Shown here piece after piece: positions 6,134 to 14,014 of a DNA stretch of 14,014 nt. Origin of the DNA: Lachnospiraceae bacterium. GTDB lineage: Bacteria > Bacillota > Clostridia > Lachnospirales > Lachnospiraceae. The stretch covers positions 1 through 14,014 of the forward strand of contig JAJQGR010000173.1 in assembly GCA_021200345.1 (NCBI GenBank), written 5' to 3'. Within the stretch, counting starts at the first letter, position 1; each line of letters starts with the position of its first letter. Position numbers and translations under genes: made by a program. The notes beneath the pieces were generated by a model that worked only from the letters and a program-made list of their open reading frames with translations, did no database searches and was not told the origin of the DNA.

Positions 6134-7417
6134 TCACTGTTCGCTTTTCTTATAATTTTCACATACAAGCTTTCCGGTAGACTGATCTCTCTTAAACTGC
6201 CTGAAGAAATCCCAGCAAAGCTCGGCCATCATAAGAGACTGCCAGTGTGGGAAATTATCCACCACCACAAAGCGGAAGGTGTTCACTCCCTCCTCATTAA
6301 AGCAGTCCGCAAAATAGTGCTTACATCCGAAAATCTCTCTGACTTCTTCTTTGTCCGCGTAAAAGCCCAGCAGATGATGATACTCATCCTCCGGCTGCTT
6401 TTCATAAGCGATACACTGATCTACATCTCTCACAGCACAGCCCAGAGATTCCAGTCTGTTATTCAATCTGGCAACAGCCCACCTGTGCACATCCACACCG
6501 GGAGCCGGACTGGAAGGATGGGGCATCCACCAATGGGGTTCTTTTTTCATCTTCAGTCTGGCGGCATCTCTGAAGCCCTTCTCCGGATCGTGAATCCAGG
6601 TGGGATCCTTTTCATTGTCAAATTGAGGATGATGGAAGGTCTCCGGATTTCCAATCTTTCCATCCCAGCTTTTCCTTGGCTGCCAGAAATTCAGGGGTAC
6701 ATAATAAGAAGCGTCACAGGCTCCCACCGTCTGAATGAAAGGTACCACCGCCTTCTTCACACGGGACTTCTCCTCCTCTGTGAACTGAACGTCAAAGTTA
6801 TCTGTGGTGCGATAGAAGTCACAGGAATTGGGAGCTACAGCGGTCAGAAGCTCAGGCATGCGTTGCAAAGCGGTGTTTGTCTGGCTGCCTCCCTGAGAAA
6901 GTCCGCTCATATAGATACGCTCACAGTCAACCGGATATTTTTCCTTTACCAGTTCAAGGGTTTCTTTGACGCAATCCCAGTTGGTATTCTGAAGCATCAG
7001 CAGCATAAAGCCCTCCCTGGCCGCAATCTCCGGATAGCCGCAGGAAAACTCCTCTGTCTCAATGGAGGAGCCGCCTCCGTGCTGTGAGATAATCAGCGGG
7101 TATTTCCGGTCCGGATGGCTTTCTGCCTCCAATGGCGTAAACACAACCCAGCGGGAATAATAATCATCCTCATGATACATCTCTTTTTTCAGACCTATGG
7201 AGCGGTAATATGCCAGGCATTCCTCCCCCATGGCGTCGTCCTCGTAAAGGAAGCGGATCTGAAGCCTTTGAGCGAAAGCTTCCCCATACTCAGAATCGAT
7301 AAATTTGTCAACATCCATATATCCATTGTGAGCCAGATTTATGTAATCCAGGAACTGCTCAAATTTTTTCCCTGTCTCCGGATTTGTCTCTGCTGACCAG
7401 TAGTCTCTTCGTTTCAT
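6134..7417 (-). CDS. alpha/beta hydrolase (esterase / PHB-depolymerase-like)
   Basis: A 427-residue protein with an alpha/beta-hydrolase core. An oxyanion-hole motif HGGG is at 113-116 after the strand YPLIISQ. The nucleophile elbow G-L-S-Q-G is at 172-176 (Ser174), and a late His391 in DNFPHWQ is the likely catalytic histidine. The acid is not clear. About 80 N-terminal residues and an Asp/Trp-rich insert (about 245-310) lie outside the core and may shape the active site. There is no signal peptide, so it acts in the cytosol, unlike secreted esterases of similar fold. The ATG at 7415-7417 shares its A with the TGA of the MBL gene, and GGAGG lies seven bases before it, inside the MBL coding end: translational coupling. 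An in-frame TTG three bases earlier is less likely. Substrate unknown; an ester or acyl group on the imported solute is the natural guess. Confidence 0.8.
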   Translation of the reverse strand: MKRRDYWSAETNPETGKKFEQFLDYINLAHNGYMDVDKFIDSEYGEAFAQRLQIRFLYEDDAMGEECLAYYRSIGLKKEMYHEDDYYSRWVVFTPLEAESHPDRKYPLIISQHGGGSSIETEEFSCGYPEIAAREGFMLLMLQNTNWDCVKETLELVKEKYPVDCERIYMSGLSQGGSQTNTALQRMPELLTAVAPNSCDFYRTTDNFDVQFTEEEKSRVKKAVVPFIQTVGACDASYYVPLNFWQPRKSWDGKIGNPETFHHPQFDNEKDPTWIHDPEKGFRDAARLKMKKEPHWWMPHPSSPAPGVDVHRWAVARLNNRLESLGCAVRDVDQCIAYEKQPEDEYHHLLGFYADKEEVREIFGCKHYFADCFNEEGVNTFRFVVVDNFPHWQSLMMAELCWDFFRQFKRDQSTGKLVCENYKKSEQ

Positions 7418-9132
7418 CAATGCTCCTCCATTTTCGTGCGGTCGTATATCACACAGGTGCTGTCATAATAATGCAGACGAATATTTCGGTTGCCGTACAG
7501 GTGCACATACATGGATTCCTGAGGCGGATCTGTCTCCGTTTTTCCCTCTGCCACCTCCAGGCATGCTCCCATTAGGCTCTTTATCGTTTTTTTCGGATGG
7601 GGACGGTTCGTGTGTGTGGAATACAGTCTTACATCCTCCGGCAGCCGATCATACAGTCCGCCCAGCACATCCCGATACAGCAGCAGCTCTTTCCCGTTCA
7701 TTTTTTCCAGATGTACGTCCATATTGACTCCGTCGCCGCAGAAGCACACCTTTTCCTCCGGAATATAATAGGCAGTCTGCCCCGCGGTAACCCCCGGGAT
7801 GGATATTACCTGCGCGGATACGCCTCCAAGCTCCAGTCTGTCGCCTTCCTTAATGTATTCAGGCGTAAAGCTGTTATCCCTGATGCCGTGGTTAAAACAG
7901 TATTCCTGTACCTCATGATTGTGCAGGCAGTATGAATCCAGTGCACACAGACGTCTCTCCCAGTCGCAGGATCTGGCAAGCATGGGAACATCTTCCTCAT
8001 TCATGTACACTTTATCGAAAAGACAGGCGCTTCCCACATGATCCCACTCTCCGCAAGTACAGGCGCAAACCATGGGCTTGTCTGTCCCGGCGAAGCTCTC
8101 AATGGTCCGCCTCAATTCCTGAGTCATTCCAAGACCGGCGTCAATGACCAGTACCCTGTCATCTCCCACAACAACGCCGATGGTCAGGCGATGGGCCTGG
8201 GAATAGTTCTCTGTTACAATGTATAAACGTTCGCCGCGCTTCTCATAGGACAGGAAATTCAGTCCCGCCTCTCCCGCCTGCGTCTGGGTAAATTTCTGAC
8301 TGTATATCACAATACAGTTGTCCGCCATATGCATGCGGATTTTGCTGTCATTTGCCCGATTGGAAAATATGGTCTCCCCGGGCGGATCCATCTGAGTCAT
8401 CCCCTGTGAGATTTCCTCGCTGGCTTTCGCGATTCCTCTCAATACCTGAACGTCCATTGGCATGTGAAGATGACCGGGATACATCACAAAATCATCTCCG
8501 ATTTTCTTCTCCAGCTCTTTCAGCCGTTTGGCATATTCATGAAATCCTTCCCGGGTAATTTTTTTCAGACTGGCGTCGGTGTTAATATCATCTCCTGAGA
8601 ACAGGATTTTCTCAGCCCGGTAAAAAAATACCATTGACCCTCCGGAATGCCCCGGCAGGGCGTAAACCTCTACCCTGGCTCCACCCAGATCAAAAACATC
8701 CCCATCCTGCAGATCCTGAAATACAGTATCCCTGTTTTTCACATAACGGTTCGCGCAGTACTCCGAAACCTCTCTGCTTTCCATGGCAAAGGCCTTCAGA
8801 TCATCCAGCCTTTGCTGTTCACCAAAGGCGAAATCATAAAAACGCTTATAGTCCTCAAGATTGACATAGGCCTGGTCAAACTGTACAGAGCTTCCCACAT
8901 GATCCACATGACAGTGGGTGCTGGCACAGATCATTGGTTTTCCTGTGCCAGTCACCTTTTCGATTGCCTGTCTGAGATCTCCTCCCATGCCAAGTCCCGT
9001 ATCAATGACCAGAATCTTTTCGTCTCCCACGATCACACCGATGGTAAAGCGGTGAACAGCGGAATACCCTTCTGTAAAAATATATACCCGGTCCGATATT
9101 TTTTCGTGACTGTAGAAATTTAAAGTATCCAT
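7417..9132 (-). CDS. tandem double metallo-beta-lactamase-fold protein (second copy degenerate)
   Basis: A 571-residue protein made of two homologous MBL-fold domains. Domain 1 is about residues 5-275 and domain 2 about 291-565. Each opens with a like block: YSAVHRFTIGVIVGD against YSQAHRLTIGVVVGD, then VIDTGLGM against VIDAGLGM. Domain 1 keeps a full binuclear metal site: H73-x-H75-x-D77-H78, His162 in PGHSGG, Asp181 in FSGDD, and His221/His223. In domain 2 the same positions read C360-G-E362-W-D364-H365 and Val448, though Asp467 and His507 remain, so it probably does not bind two metals. The start chosen is ATG 9130-9132, with CAGGAG four bases upstream; an ATG at 9145-9147 has its Shine-Dalgarno directly abutting. 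No signal peptide. The family hydrolyses esters, thioesters, lactones or phosphodiesters; which one here is unknown. It is coupled to the next gene by a one-base overlap. Confidence 0.88.
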   Translation of the reverse strand: MDTLNFYSHEKISDRVYIFTEGYSAVHRFTIGVIVGDEKILVIDTGLGMGGDLRQAIEKVTGTGKPMICASTHCHVDHVGSSVQFDQAYVNLEDYKRFYDFAFGEQQRLDDLKAFAMESREVSEYCANRYVKNRDTVFQDLQDGDVFDLGGARVEVYALPGHSGGSMVFFYRAEKILFSGDDINTDASLKKITREGFHEYAKRLKELEKKIGDDFVMYPGHLHMPMDVQVLRGIAKASEEISQGMTQMDPPGETIFSNRANDSKIRMHMADNCIVIYSQKFTQTQAGEAGLNFLSYEKRGERLYIVTENYSQAHRLTIGVVVGDDRVLVIDAGLGMTQELRRTIESFAGTDKPMVCACTCGEWDHVGSACLFDKVYMNEEDVPMLARSCDWERRLCALDSYCLHNHEVQEYCFNHGIRDNSFTPEYIKEGDRLELGGVSAQVISIPGVTAGQTAYYIPEEKVCFCGDGVNMDVHLEKMNGKELLLYRDVLGGLYDRLPEDVRLYSTHTNRPHPKKTIKSLMGACLEVAEGKTETDPPQESMYVHLYGNRNIRLHYYDSTCVIYDRTKMEEH

Positions 9133-9162
9133 TTCTCTCCTGTTCATCTCCTGTGATGTTCT

Positions 9163-10176
9163 TTACTTTTTCATCAGCTCCCTGCCAGCCTCCTGGGCTT
9201 CTTTCCAGTAAGGGCAGGCCACATAATGACCCGGTGTGATCTCCTCAAGCTTCGGATCCGCTCCTTTGCATTTTCCAGCGCAGCTCATCCAGCAACGGGG
9301 TGCGAAACGGCAGCCCGGCTCCGGATTCATGGGACTGGGAACATCACCCTTAAGTACGATCCTCTCTGTCCTGTCCTTAAATTCCACCCTGGGAACCGCT
9401 GACAGAAGCGCGATCGAATATGGATGCATGGTATTGGAAAAGATCTCATCCGTATCTGCCAGCTCCACGATCTGTCCCAGGTACATAACCGCTACCCGGT
9501 TGGAAATATGACGCACTACGCTTAAGTCGTGAGAAATAAACAGATAGGTCATTCCTTTTTGCTTCTGCAGTTCAATGAGCAGATTGATGATGGTCGCCTG
9601 AACCGATACATCCAGAGAAGATACCGGCTCGTCGCAGACGATAAAGCTGGGATTTAACGCAAAGGAGCGGGCAATACCAACCATCTGCCTTTTACCGCCG
9701 TCCAGCTCATGGGGATACTGCTTCAGCACATATTCCTCCAGTCCTACCATTCTGGCAAGCTCTTTCACCTTATTGTCAAGGTCACGCTTGTCGGCAGCCA
9801 TATGATGTACCTTAAAGGGCGCTGCCAGGGTAGAATAGATGGTCTTGCGGGGATTCAGAGAGGAATAGGGATCCTGGAAAATAATCTGCATTTTCTTCCG
9901 AAGCTCTGTCAAATTATTCCCCTTGGCTCCCACGATATCGATTCCATCAAAATAGGCATGCCCGCCAGTGGCCGGAAGCAGATTCATCAATACATTTCCC
10001 ACGGTACTCTTTCCGCAGCCGCTTTCTCCCACCAGTCCAAGGGTCTCATGGGGCATGATATCCAGAGAAATTCCATCCACGGCGTGAAGAGAACCTTTCC
10101 CGGGGATTTCAAAATATTTCTGCAGACCTTCCAGCCGCAGCAGAGGGGCTTCGCTCTTATTATTTATTTCATTCAT
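9163..10176 (-). CDS. Opp/Dpp-type ABC transporter ATPase (F subunit) with atypical signature motif
   Basis: A 337-residue nucleotide-binding subunit driving import by the peptide/nickel-type ABC system encoded upstream. It shows Walker A GESGCGKST (50-58), Q-loop Gln101, Walker B FIVCDE (178-183) with catalytic Glu183, and switch His216. The C-terminal tail carries five cysteines (289, 295, 299, 303, 321) in the GCRFAPRC context typical of OppF/DppF. The ABC signature is unusual: LDGGK at 158-162 rather than LSGGQ. Its ATG overlaps the stop of the preceding ATPase gene by four bases (ATGA), with GGAGGTGG immediately upstream. It acts at the inner face of the membrane as a heterodimer with the product of 10173-11144. 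The transported solute is unknown. Confidence 0.93.
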   Translation of the reverse strand: MNEINNKSEAPLLRLEGLQKYFEIPGKGSLHAVDGISLDIMPHETLGLVGESGCGKSTVGNVLMNLLPATGGHAYFDGIDIVGAKGNNLTELRKKMQIIFQDPYSSLNPRKTIYSTLAAPFKVHHMAADKRDLDNKVKELARMVGLEEYVLKQYPHELDGGKRQMVGIARSFALNPSFIVCDEPVSSLDVSVQATIINLLIELQKQKGMTYLFISHDLSVVRHISNRVAVMYLGQIVELADTDEIFSNTMHPYSIALLSAVPRVEFKDRTERIVLKGDVPSPMNPEPGCRFAPRCWMSCAGKCKGADPKLEEITPGHYVACPYWKEAQEAGRELMKK

Positions 10177-11144
10177 ACTCCCACCTCCATGTGATAACAG
10201 GCAACATAATGATTGTCATTGATCCTTACAAGCTCCGGAACTGCCTCCTTGCACTGTTCTGTACAATGGGAACAGCGGGGATGGAACTTACAGCCCTCCG
10301 GCAGATTCTGCGAATTGGCAACCATCCCGGGGATGGATTCCAGCTTTTCTCTGGGTCCGGTCAGCTTGGGAATCGCATTCAAAAGTCCTTTGGTATACCA
10401 ATGCATGGGATGAGAGAACACTTCCTCCACGCTTCCGTACTCAACCACGTGCCCTGCGTACATAATCGCCACATTCTGGCACAGCTCCGCGATGATGCCC
10501 AGGTTATGTGTGATCATCAGAAGAGAGGTGGAGTATTCTGACTGAAGATTTTTCATCAGTTCCAGTATCTGAGCCTGGATGGTCACATCCAGCGCCGTGG
10601 TGGGTTCATCGCAGATCAAAAGCTCCGGAGAACAGGCAAGCGCGGCGGCAATTCCCACTCTTTGCCTCATACCGCCGGAAAACTGATGCGGATAATCCCC
10701 ATGCCTGTATGAAGCGATGCCAACCATCTTCAGAAGCTCATCCGCCTTTTCCATGGCCTCTTTTTTGCTCATCTTTTCATGCTTCTGATATACCATGGCA
10801 ATCTGATGGCCCACTGTAAACAGCGGATTTAACGATGTCAGCGGGTTCTGGAATACCATGGCAATCTGCTTTCCACGGATTTTGGACAGCTCTCTGTCCT
10901 TTTTCTTCAGAAGCGGTTCCCCGTGAAATTCCACGCTTCCCCCGGTGACATACCCCACCTTCTCCGGAAGCAGCCCCAGTGTTGCCAGCGCTGTTGTTGT
11001 CTTCCCGGCGCCGCTTTCTCCTACCAGTCCCAGAGCCTCCCCCTTATGAATCGTAAGATTCAGATGGTTCACAGCCTTGGAGACCTTTCCTCCAACTCTG
11101 TATTCAACAGATAAATCAGTTATTTTTAATAGTTCTTGTTCCAT
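10173..11144 (-). CDS. Opp/Dpp-type ABC transporter ATPase (D subunit)
   Basis: A 323-residue ATPase subunit partnering the F-type ATPase that follows. All motifs are canonical: Walker A GESGAGKTT (42-50), Q-loop Gln99, signature FSGGMRQR (155-162), Walker B LLICDE (175-180) and switch His213. An OppD-like C-terminal cysteine-rich tail (GCKFHPRC, then C..QC) follows. ATG 11142-11144 is chosen because GGGAG lies seven bases upstream; a GTG six codons earlier would place that site inside the gene. It is separated from the C permease by 36 bases, and its last four bases overlap the next ATPase start. Together the pair powers import across the membrane. Confidence 0.94.
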   Translation of the reverse strand: MEQELLKITDLSVEYRVGGKVSKAVNHLNLTIHKGEALGLVGESGAGKTTTALATLGLLPEKVGYVTGGSVEFHGEPLLKKKDRELSKIRGKQIAMVFQNPLTSLNPLFTVGHQIAMVYQKHEKMSKKEAMEKADELLKMVGIASYRHGDYPHQFSGGMRQRVGIAAALACSPELLICDEPTTALDVTIQAQILELMKNLQSEYSTSLLMITHNLGIIAELCQNVAIMYAGHVVEYGSVEEVFSHPMHWYTKGLLNAIPKLTGPREKLESIPGMVANSQNLPEGCKFHPRCSHCTEQCKEAVPELVRINDNHYVACYHMEVGV

Positions 11145-11180
11145 AGCGCTTCTCCCTTTCACATTTTAAGAAACCATTCG

Positions 11181-12035
11181 TCAATCCTTGTTTCTCGGAT
11201 CAAGAATGTCCCGCAATCCGTCGCCAAGGAAGTTGAACGCCAGAACTGTCAGCATCAGGGCAATCCCCGGCGCAATGACAACCCACGGGCAGGTAGACAG
11301 ATACTCACGGCCTTCAGAAATCATATTGCCCCAGGAGGGTGTGGGGACCGGAATTCCCATCCCAAGATAACTCATACTGGATTCTGTCAGGATCGTTCCT
11401 CCAAACTGCTGCGTCGCGTTGACGATAATCGGCGTCAGCACATTGGGAAGCACCTCGCTTACCATGATTTTAAAATTTCCTGTTCCCATCACCTTTGCGG
11501 CCTGTACATATTCCATGTTGCGGATACCAAAGGTATTGCCGCGCACAATACGGGCTCCAATGACCCAGGATGTCAGCGTCAGCGTAATGATCAGATTGGT
11601 AAAATTGGTTCCCAGCACCGCCACAACACAGATCGCCAGCATCAAAGACGGAATTGCCATCAGAATATCCGCGAAGCGCATCACCACGCGATCAACAGCC
11701 CCGGAAAAATATCCCGCGATCAAACCAATAAAAATACCTATCAACGTACTGATTGCCACGACTACCACTGAAACAAACAGGGAAACCCGGCCTCCCATCA
11801 GCAGCCTGGTCAGGACGTCCCGGCCCAGCGCGTCGGTTCCCAGAATATGACCTGTCAATCCGTTGGAAAACCATTCGGGCGCAAGAAGGCGCTGTGTCAG
11901 ATCCGCTTTTCCCGGATCATAGACAACATACAGTGGAGAAAGCACACACAGGAGAACAATCACAATCAGCGTCACTCCACCGACAATAAACAAGGGGCTC
12001 TTTTTAGCTCTGCGAATGAATGTCGAAAATTCCAT
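11181..12035 (-). CDS. Opp/Dpp-type ABC transporter permease (C subunit)
   Basis: A 284-residue inner-membrane permease of the DppC/OppC class. It begins with one hydrophobic helix (about 13-34, SPLFIVGGVTLIVIVLLCVL) and the family block LGTDALGRDVLTRLL. Next come five further helices of the binding-protein-dependent transport domain. The cytoplasmic coupling loop is EVLPNVLTPIIV, followed by SYLGMGIPVPTPSWG, which is characteristic of the C subunit. ATG 12033-12035 has AAGGAG seven bases upstream, starting just at the stop of the B permease gene. It forms the translocation channel with the B subunit. Confidence 0.94.
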   Translation of the reverse strand: MEFSTFIRRAKKSPLFIVGGVTLIVIVLLCVLSPLYVVYDPGKADLTQRLLAPEWFSNGLTGHILGTDALGRDVLTRLLMGGRVSLFVSVVVVAISTLIGIFIGLIAGYFSGAVDRVVMRFADILMAIPSLMLAICVVAVLGTNFTNLIITLTLTSWVIGARIVRGNTFGIRNMEYVQAAKVMGTGNFKIMVSEVLPNVLTPIIVNATQQFGGTILTESSMSYLGMGIPVPTPSWGNMISEGREYLSTCPWVVIAPGIALMLTVLAFNFLGDGLRDILDPRNKD

Positions 12036-12046
12036 ATTGTCACTCC

Positions 12047-12967
12047 TTAGTTAAATTCAATTCGTTTGTCAATCAGTGTATACGCAATATCCGCCAACAG
12101 ATTGCAAATGACAAAGATAAACGCTGAAATCAAAAGAATCGACTGCACCAGCTGATAATCTCTGGAACTGATCGCTGTCATCATCAATTCTCCGACTCCC
12201 GGCCATCCGAATACTGACTCAATTAAAATGGAGCCTGCCATCAAAAATCCGAACTGACTGCCGATGATTGTAATGACCGGAACCAGCGCGTTCTTCAGTG
12301 CGTACTTGGTGTATACCTTAAATTTACCGATGCCTCTTGCTCTGGTTGCAGTAATATGATCCTCCTGAAGCACATCGATCATACCGGAACGAAGCATCCT
12401 TGTCACGTTGGCTGAGAAAGCAAAGCCCTGACAGATTCCCGGCATAATAATATTTTTAAAGGATTCATATCCCTGTGTGGGCAGCCACTTCAGTTTTACT
12501 CCAAAGATCAATATCAGCATCAGACTCAGCCATACAGTAGACATTGACTGTCCCACTATGGCAAACAGCATGGCAAAGGAATCTATGGGTGTTCCTTTCT
12601 TGATACCGGCAATCAATCCCAGAGGTACAGACCATAGCAATGAAATGATTAACGAGAAAAGCGCCAGTCTTGCCGTGTTGGGCAATCGATAGGCAATCAG
12701 CTTCGAAACATTCATATTATAATGGTAGGAATATCCAAGATCACCGTGTAGGACATTGCTGATGTAGGTCACATACTGCACAACCAGCGGTTTGTCCAGC
12801 CCCATTTTTACCCTTTGTTCTTCAATCTGTTCCTCGGTCGCGGTGTCCGGCAGAACCAATGCCGCAGGATCTCCGCCCCCCAGACGCACCAGAGCAAAGG
12901 CGATAACAGATACCCCGATCAATACAATGATTGTCGCAATAAAGCGGTTTAAAATTTTTCGCCACAT
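12047..12967 (-). CDS. Opp/Dpp-type ABC transporter permease (B subunit)
   Basis: A 306-residue inner-membrane permease of the DppB/OppB class. It has an N-terminal helix (about 9-28, FIATIIVLIGVSVIAFALVR) and the B-subunit block GGGDPAALVLPD, then QRVKMGLDKPLVVQY. The coupling loop is YALKNALVPVITIIG, followed by ESVFGWPGVGELM. ATG 12965-12967 is chosen because GAGGTG (12974-12979) lies six bases upstream. A longer frame to 13030 would translate the intercistronic hairpin and is unlikely. It pairs with the C subunit. Confidence 0.94.
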   Translation of the reverse strand: MWRKILNRFIATIIVLIGVSVIAFALVRLGGGDPAALVLPDTATEEQIEEQRVKMGLDKPLVVQYVTYISNVLHGDLGYSYHYNMNVSKLIAYRLPNTARLALFSLIISLLWSVPLGLIAGIKKGTPIDSFAMLFAIVGQSMSTVWLSLMLILIFGVKLKWLPTQGYESFKNIIMPGICQGFAFSANVTRMLRSGMIDVLQEDHITATRARGIGKFKVYTKYALKNALVPVITIIGSQFGFLMAGSILIESVFGWPGVGELMMTAISSRDYQLVQSILLISAFIFVICNLLADIAYTLIDKRIEFN

Positions 12968-12988
12968 ATAAAACACCTCTTTTTTGGA

Positions 12989-13022
12989 TGAAGCTGTGTA
13001 AGCTTTCGCCCACACAGCTTCA
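12989..13022 (-). other. intercistronic hairpin between binding-protein and permease genes
   Basis: TGAAGCTGTGT (12989-12999) and ACACAGCTTCA (13012-13022) are perfect inverted repeats of 11 bp with a 12-base loop. No U-tract follows on either strand, so it is not a standard terminator. In this position, such hairpins in ABC operons often protect the upstream binding-protein message from 3' decay and set a higher binding-protein dose. That role is inferred. Confidence 0.7.
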
Positions 13023-13060
13023 CCTTTCACTCAACAAAATACCTTTTTACAATATCCTGA

Positions 13061-14014
13061 TCAGTCTATTGTCGCAAATCTCAGTTCATAGCCGCCGCCT
13101 GTATAGGAAGTAATATTGGAAATGTTGCCGGCATACGCTATGCAGGATTCTGTGTAATAAAGCGCAATGTTCGGATAAAGATTGTCAAACACGATCTGAT
13201 ATGCCTGCTCGTAATAATCGGAGCGGGTCTCAATATCCACATGCTGCATGGCCTCCGCACAGATGGCGATCAGCTCTTCATTATCGAAGCCGCTGCTGAA
13301 ACGATCGCCGCCAATCACCTCCGCAACCTCCATGTTGTTATCCTCAAGGTTGGTTCCCATGATTGCCAGAGCCATATCATAATTTCCGGCGGAACGGGCC
13401 TCATCAAAGGTAGCTTTCTCAAGCATATCCACGCTCACATTGAGACCAATCTCCATGCACATGGACTGAATTGCCTGAGCAACCTCGCTGCCCCTGGTAA
13501 TTTCAGAGGTATTGACAATAAAGCGAATCTCGCTTCCGTCATAGCCGGATGCTTCCACAAGCGCCTTTGCATCCTCCACATCATAAGTAAAGGAATTGTC
13601 GCCGTTGTAACCCATAGTTCCCGGGTTACAGCCCCAGTTTGCGGCGGTTCCTGCTCCAAGCACGCTGTCGCAGATCAGCTGACGGTCGATACACTCGGAC
13701 AGAGCCAGACGCAGATTGTAATCGCTGAATACTTTTCCGTCGGAAACGGTCACTCCCAGATATACATGCTCATAGGAAGGAGTGCTTACCGTGGTGAAGC
13801 CCTCAGATTCCAGAAGCTCTACACTGTCATTGGGAACATACTCAATCAGGCTTACCTCACCGGAACGGAGAGAAGACACACGCGTGGTATCCTCGCTGAT
13901 ACCCATGAACTTAATCACGTCAATGTTGGTCTTTTCGCCGTAGAACTCCCAGCCAAACCAGTCGTCATTACGGGTAAGAACCACATCTCCGGACAGCTCG
14001 TCAAAGCTGGTAAC
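13061..14014 (-). CDS. Opp/Dpp-type substrate-binding protein (SBP_bac_5), C-terminal part
   Basis: Partial gene, 317 residues to the stop at 13061-13063; the 5' end lies beyond the window and the frame is open to base 14014. Family 5 binding-protein features are the block VVLTRNDDWFG, then LRSGEVSLIEYVP, NLRLALSECIDRQLIC and GCNPGTMGYNG. The C-terminal lobe ends LYPNIALYYTESCIAY, then ELRFATID. Full-length members are about 500-600 residues, so perhaps 200-250 N-terminal residues, including the expected lipoprotein signal, are missing. It is the first visible gene of the operon and would deliver the solute to the permeases at 11181-12967. The acidic composition is normal for an exported lipoprotein. 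Peptides are the family default, but oligosaccharides and other solutes are also carried by this family, and the companion enzymes here make a non-peptide solute plausible. Confidence 0.92.
   Translation of the reverse strand, partial: VTSFDELSGDVVLTRNDDWFGWEFYGEKTNIDVIKFMGISEDTTRVSSLRSGEVSLIEYVPNDSVELLESEGFTTVSTPSYEHVYLGVTVSDGKVFSDYNLRLALSECIDRQLICDSVLGAGTAANWGCNPGTMGYNGDNSFTYDVEDAKALVEASGYDGSEIRFIVNTSEITRGSEVAQAIQSMCMEIGLNVSVDMLEKATFDEARSAGNYDMALAIMGTNLEDNNMEVAEVIGGDRFSSGFDNEELIAICAEAMQHVDIETRSDYYEQAYQIVFDNLYPNIALYYTESCIAYAGNISNITSYTGGGYELRFATID

Noticed and set aside
5141..7087. A 648-codon plus-strand open frame opposite the dehydrogenase and hydrolase genes
   Set aside because: It is antisense to two genes with clear catalytic motifs and good ribosome binding sites, spans their intergenic gap, and its protein is rich in His/Arg/Leu with no recognisable domain. 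Long antisense frames arise easily from the codon bias of the real genes.
13023..13060. A terminator after the binding-protein gene
   Set aside because: The nearby hairpin lacks a U-tract on the minus strand, and the permease genes that follow have no visible promoter, so the operon probably continues.
1..14014. CRISPR arrays, tRNA or rRNA genes, insertion sequences, att sites
   Set aside because: No regularly spaced repeats, cloverleaf-type sequence, transposase or integrase motif, or terminal inverted repeats were seen; the only exact repeats noted are the three 16-bp operators and local hairpins.

Overview
The window looks like chromosomal DNA from a gut-type Firmicute, most likely Lachnospiraceae or a related Clostridia. 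The reasons are strong AGGAGG-type ribosome binding sites, moderate GC with A/T-rich intergenic DNA, a clostridial-type GdhA tail, LacI/sulfatase and Opp-type gene sets, and a yybP-ykoY-like leader that ends in an intrinsic terminator. This is inferred from style and protein families; no marker gene is present.

Layout. (1) Positions 1-191 (+) hold the 3' end of NADP-type glutamate dehydrogenase. (2) Positions 218-1454 (+) hold a promoter, a probable manganese-sensing yybP-ykoY riboswitch with an overlapping terminator, and a CaCA-family (Ca2+/Na+ antiporter-like) cation exchanger. (3) Positions 1506-1550 hold a long terminator hairpin whose U-tract serves the minus strand. (4) Positions 1594-4824 (-) hold a small regulon: an autoregulated LacI-family repressor, a Cys-type cytosolic sulfatase, and the C-terminal third of a GPH-type sugar:cation symporter. 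Three exact copies of one 16-bp operator lie in front of the repressor (one copy) and the sulfatase (two copies). (5) Positions 4941-14014 (-) hold one long operon, read right to left: an Opp/Dpp-type substrate-binding protein (5' end outside the window), a processing-type hairpin, two permeases, two ATPases, a tandem double metallo-beta-lactamase-fold protein, an alpha/beta hydrolase, a zinc-dependent MDR dehydrogenase, and a terminator. Gaps are short, and the D/F and MBL/hydrolase pairs overlap by 4 and 1 bases.

How it may work together (inference). The ABC system brings a small organic solute or oligomer into the cytosol. The MBL-fold hydrolase, the esterase-like alpha/beta hydrolase and the dehydrogenase have no secretion signals and could process it in sequence. 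The neighbouring sulfatase, also cytosolic, would desulfate a substrate once imported by the now truncated symporter. The substrate of neither locus can be read from the sequence.

Most notable: the metal-sensing leader before a CaCA exchanger, the MBL protein with one intact and one degenerate metal site, the identical triple operator, and the transporter truncated exactly at the sulfatase stop codon. No gene-free stretch exceeds 300 bases; the longest, 192-452, is mostly the riboswitch leader.
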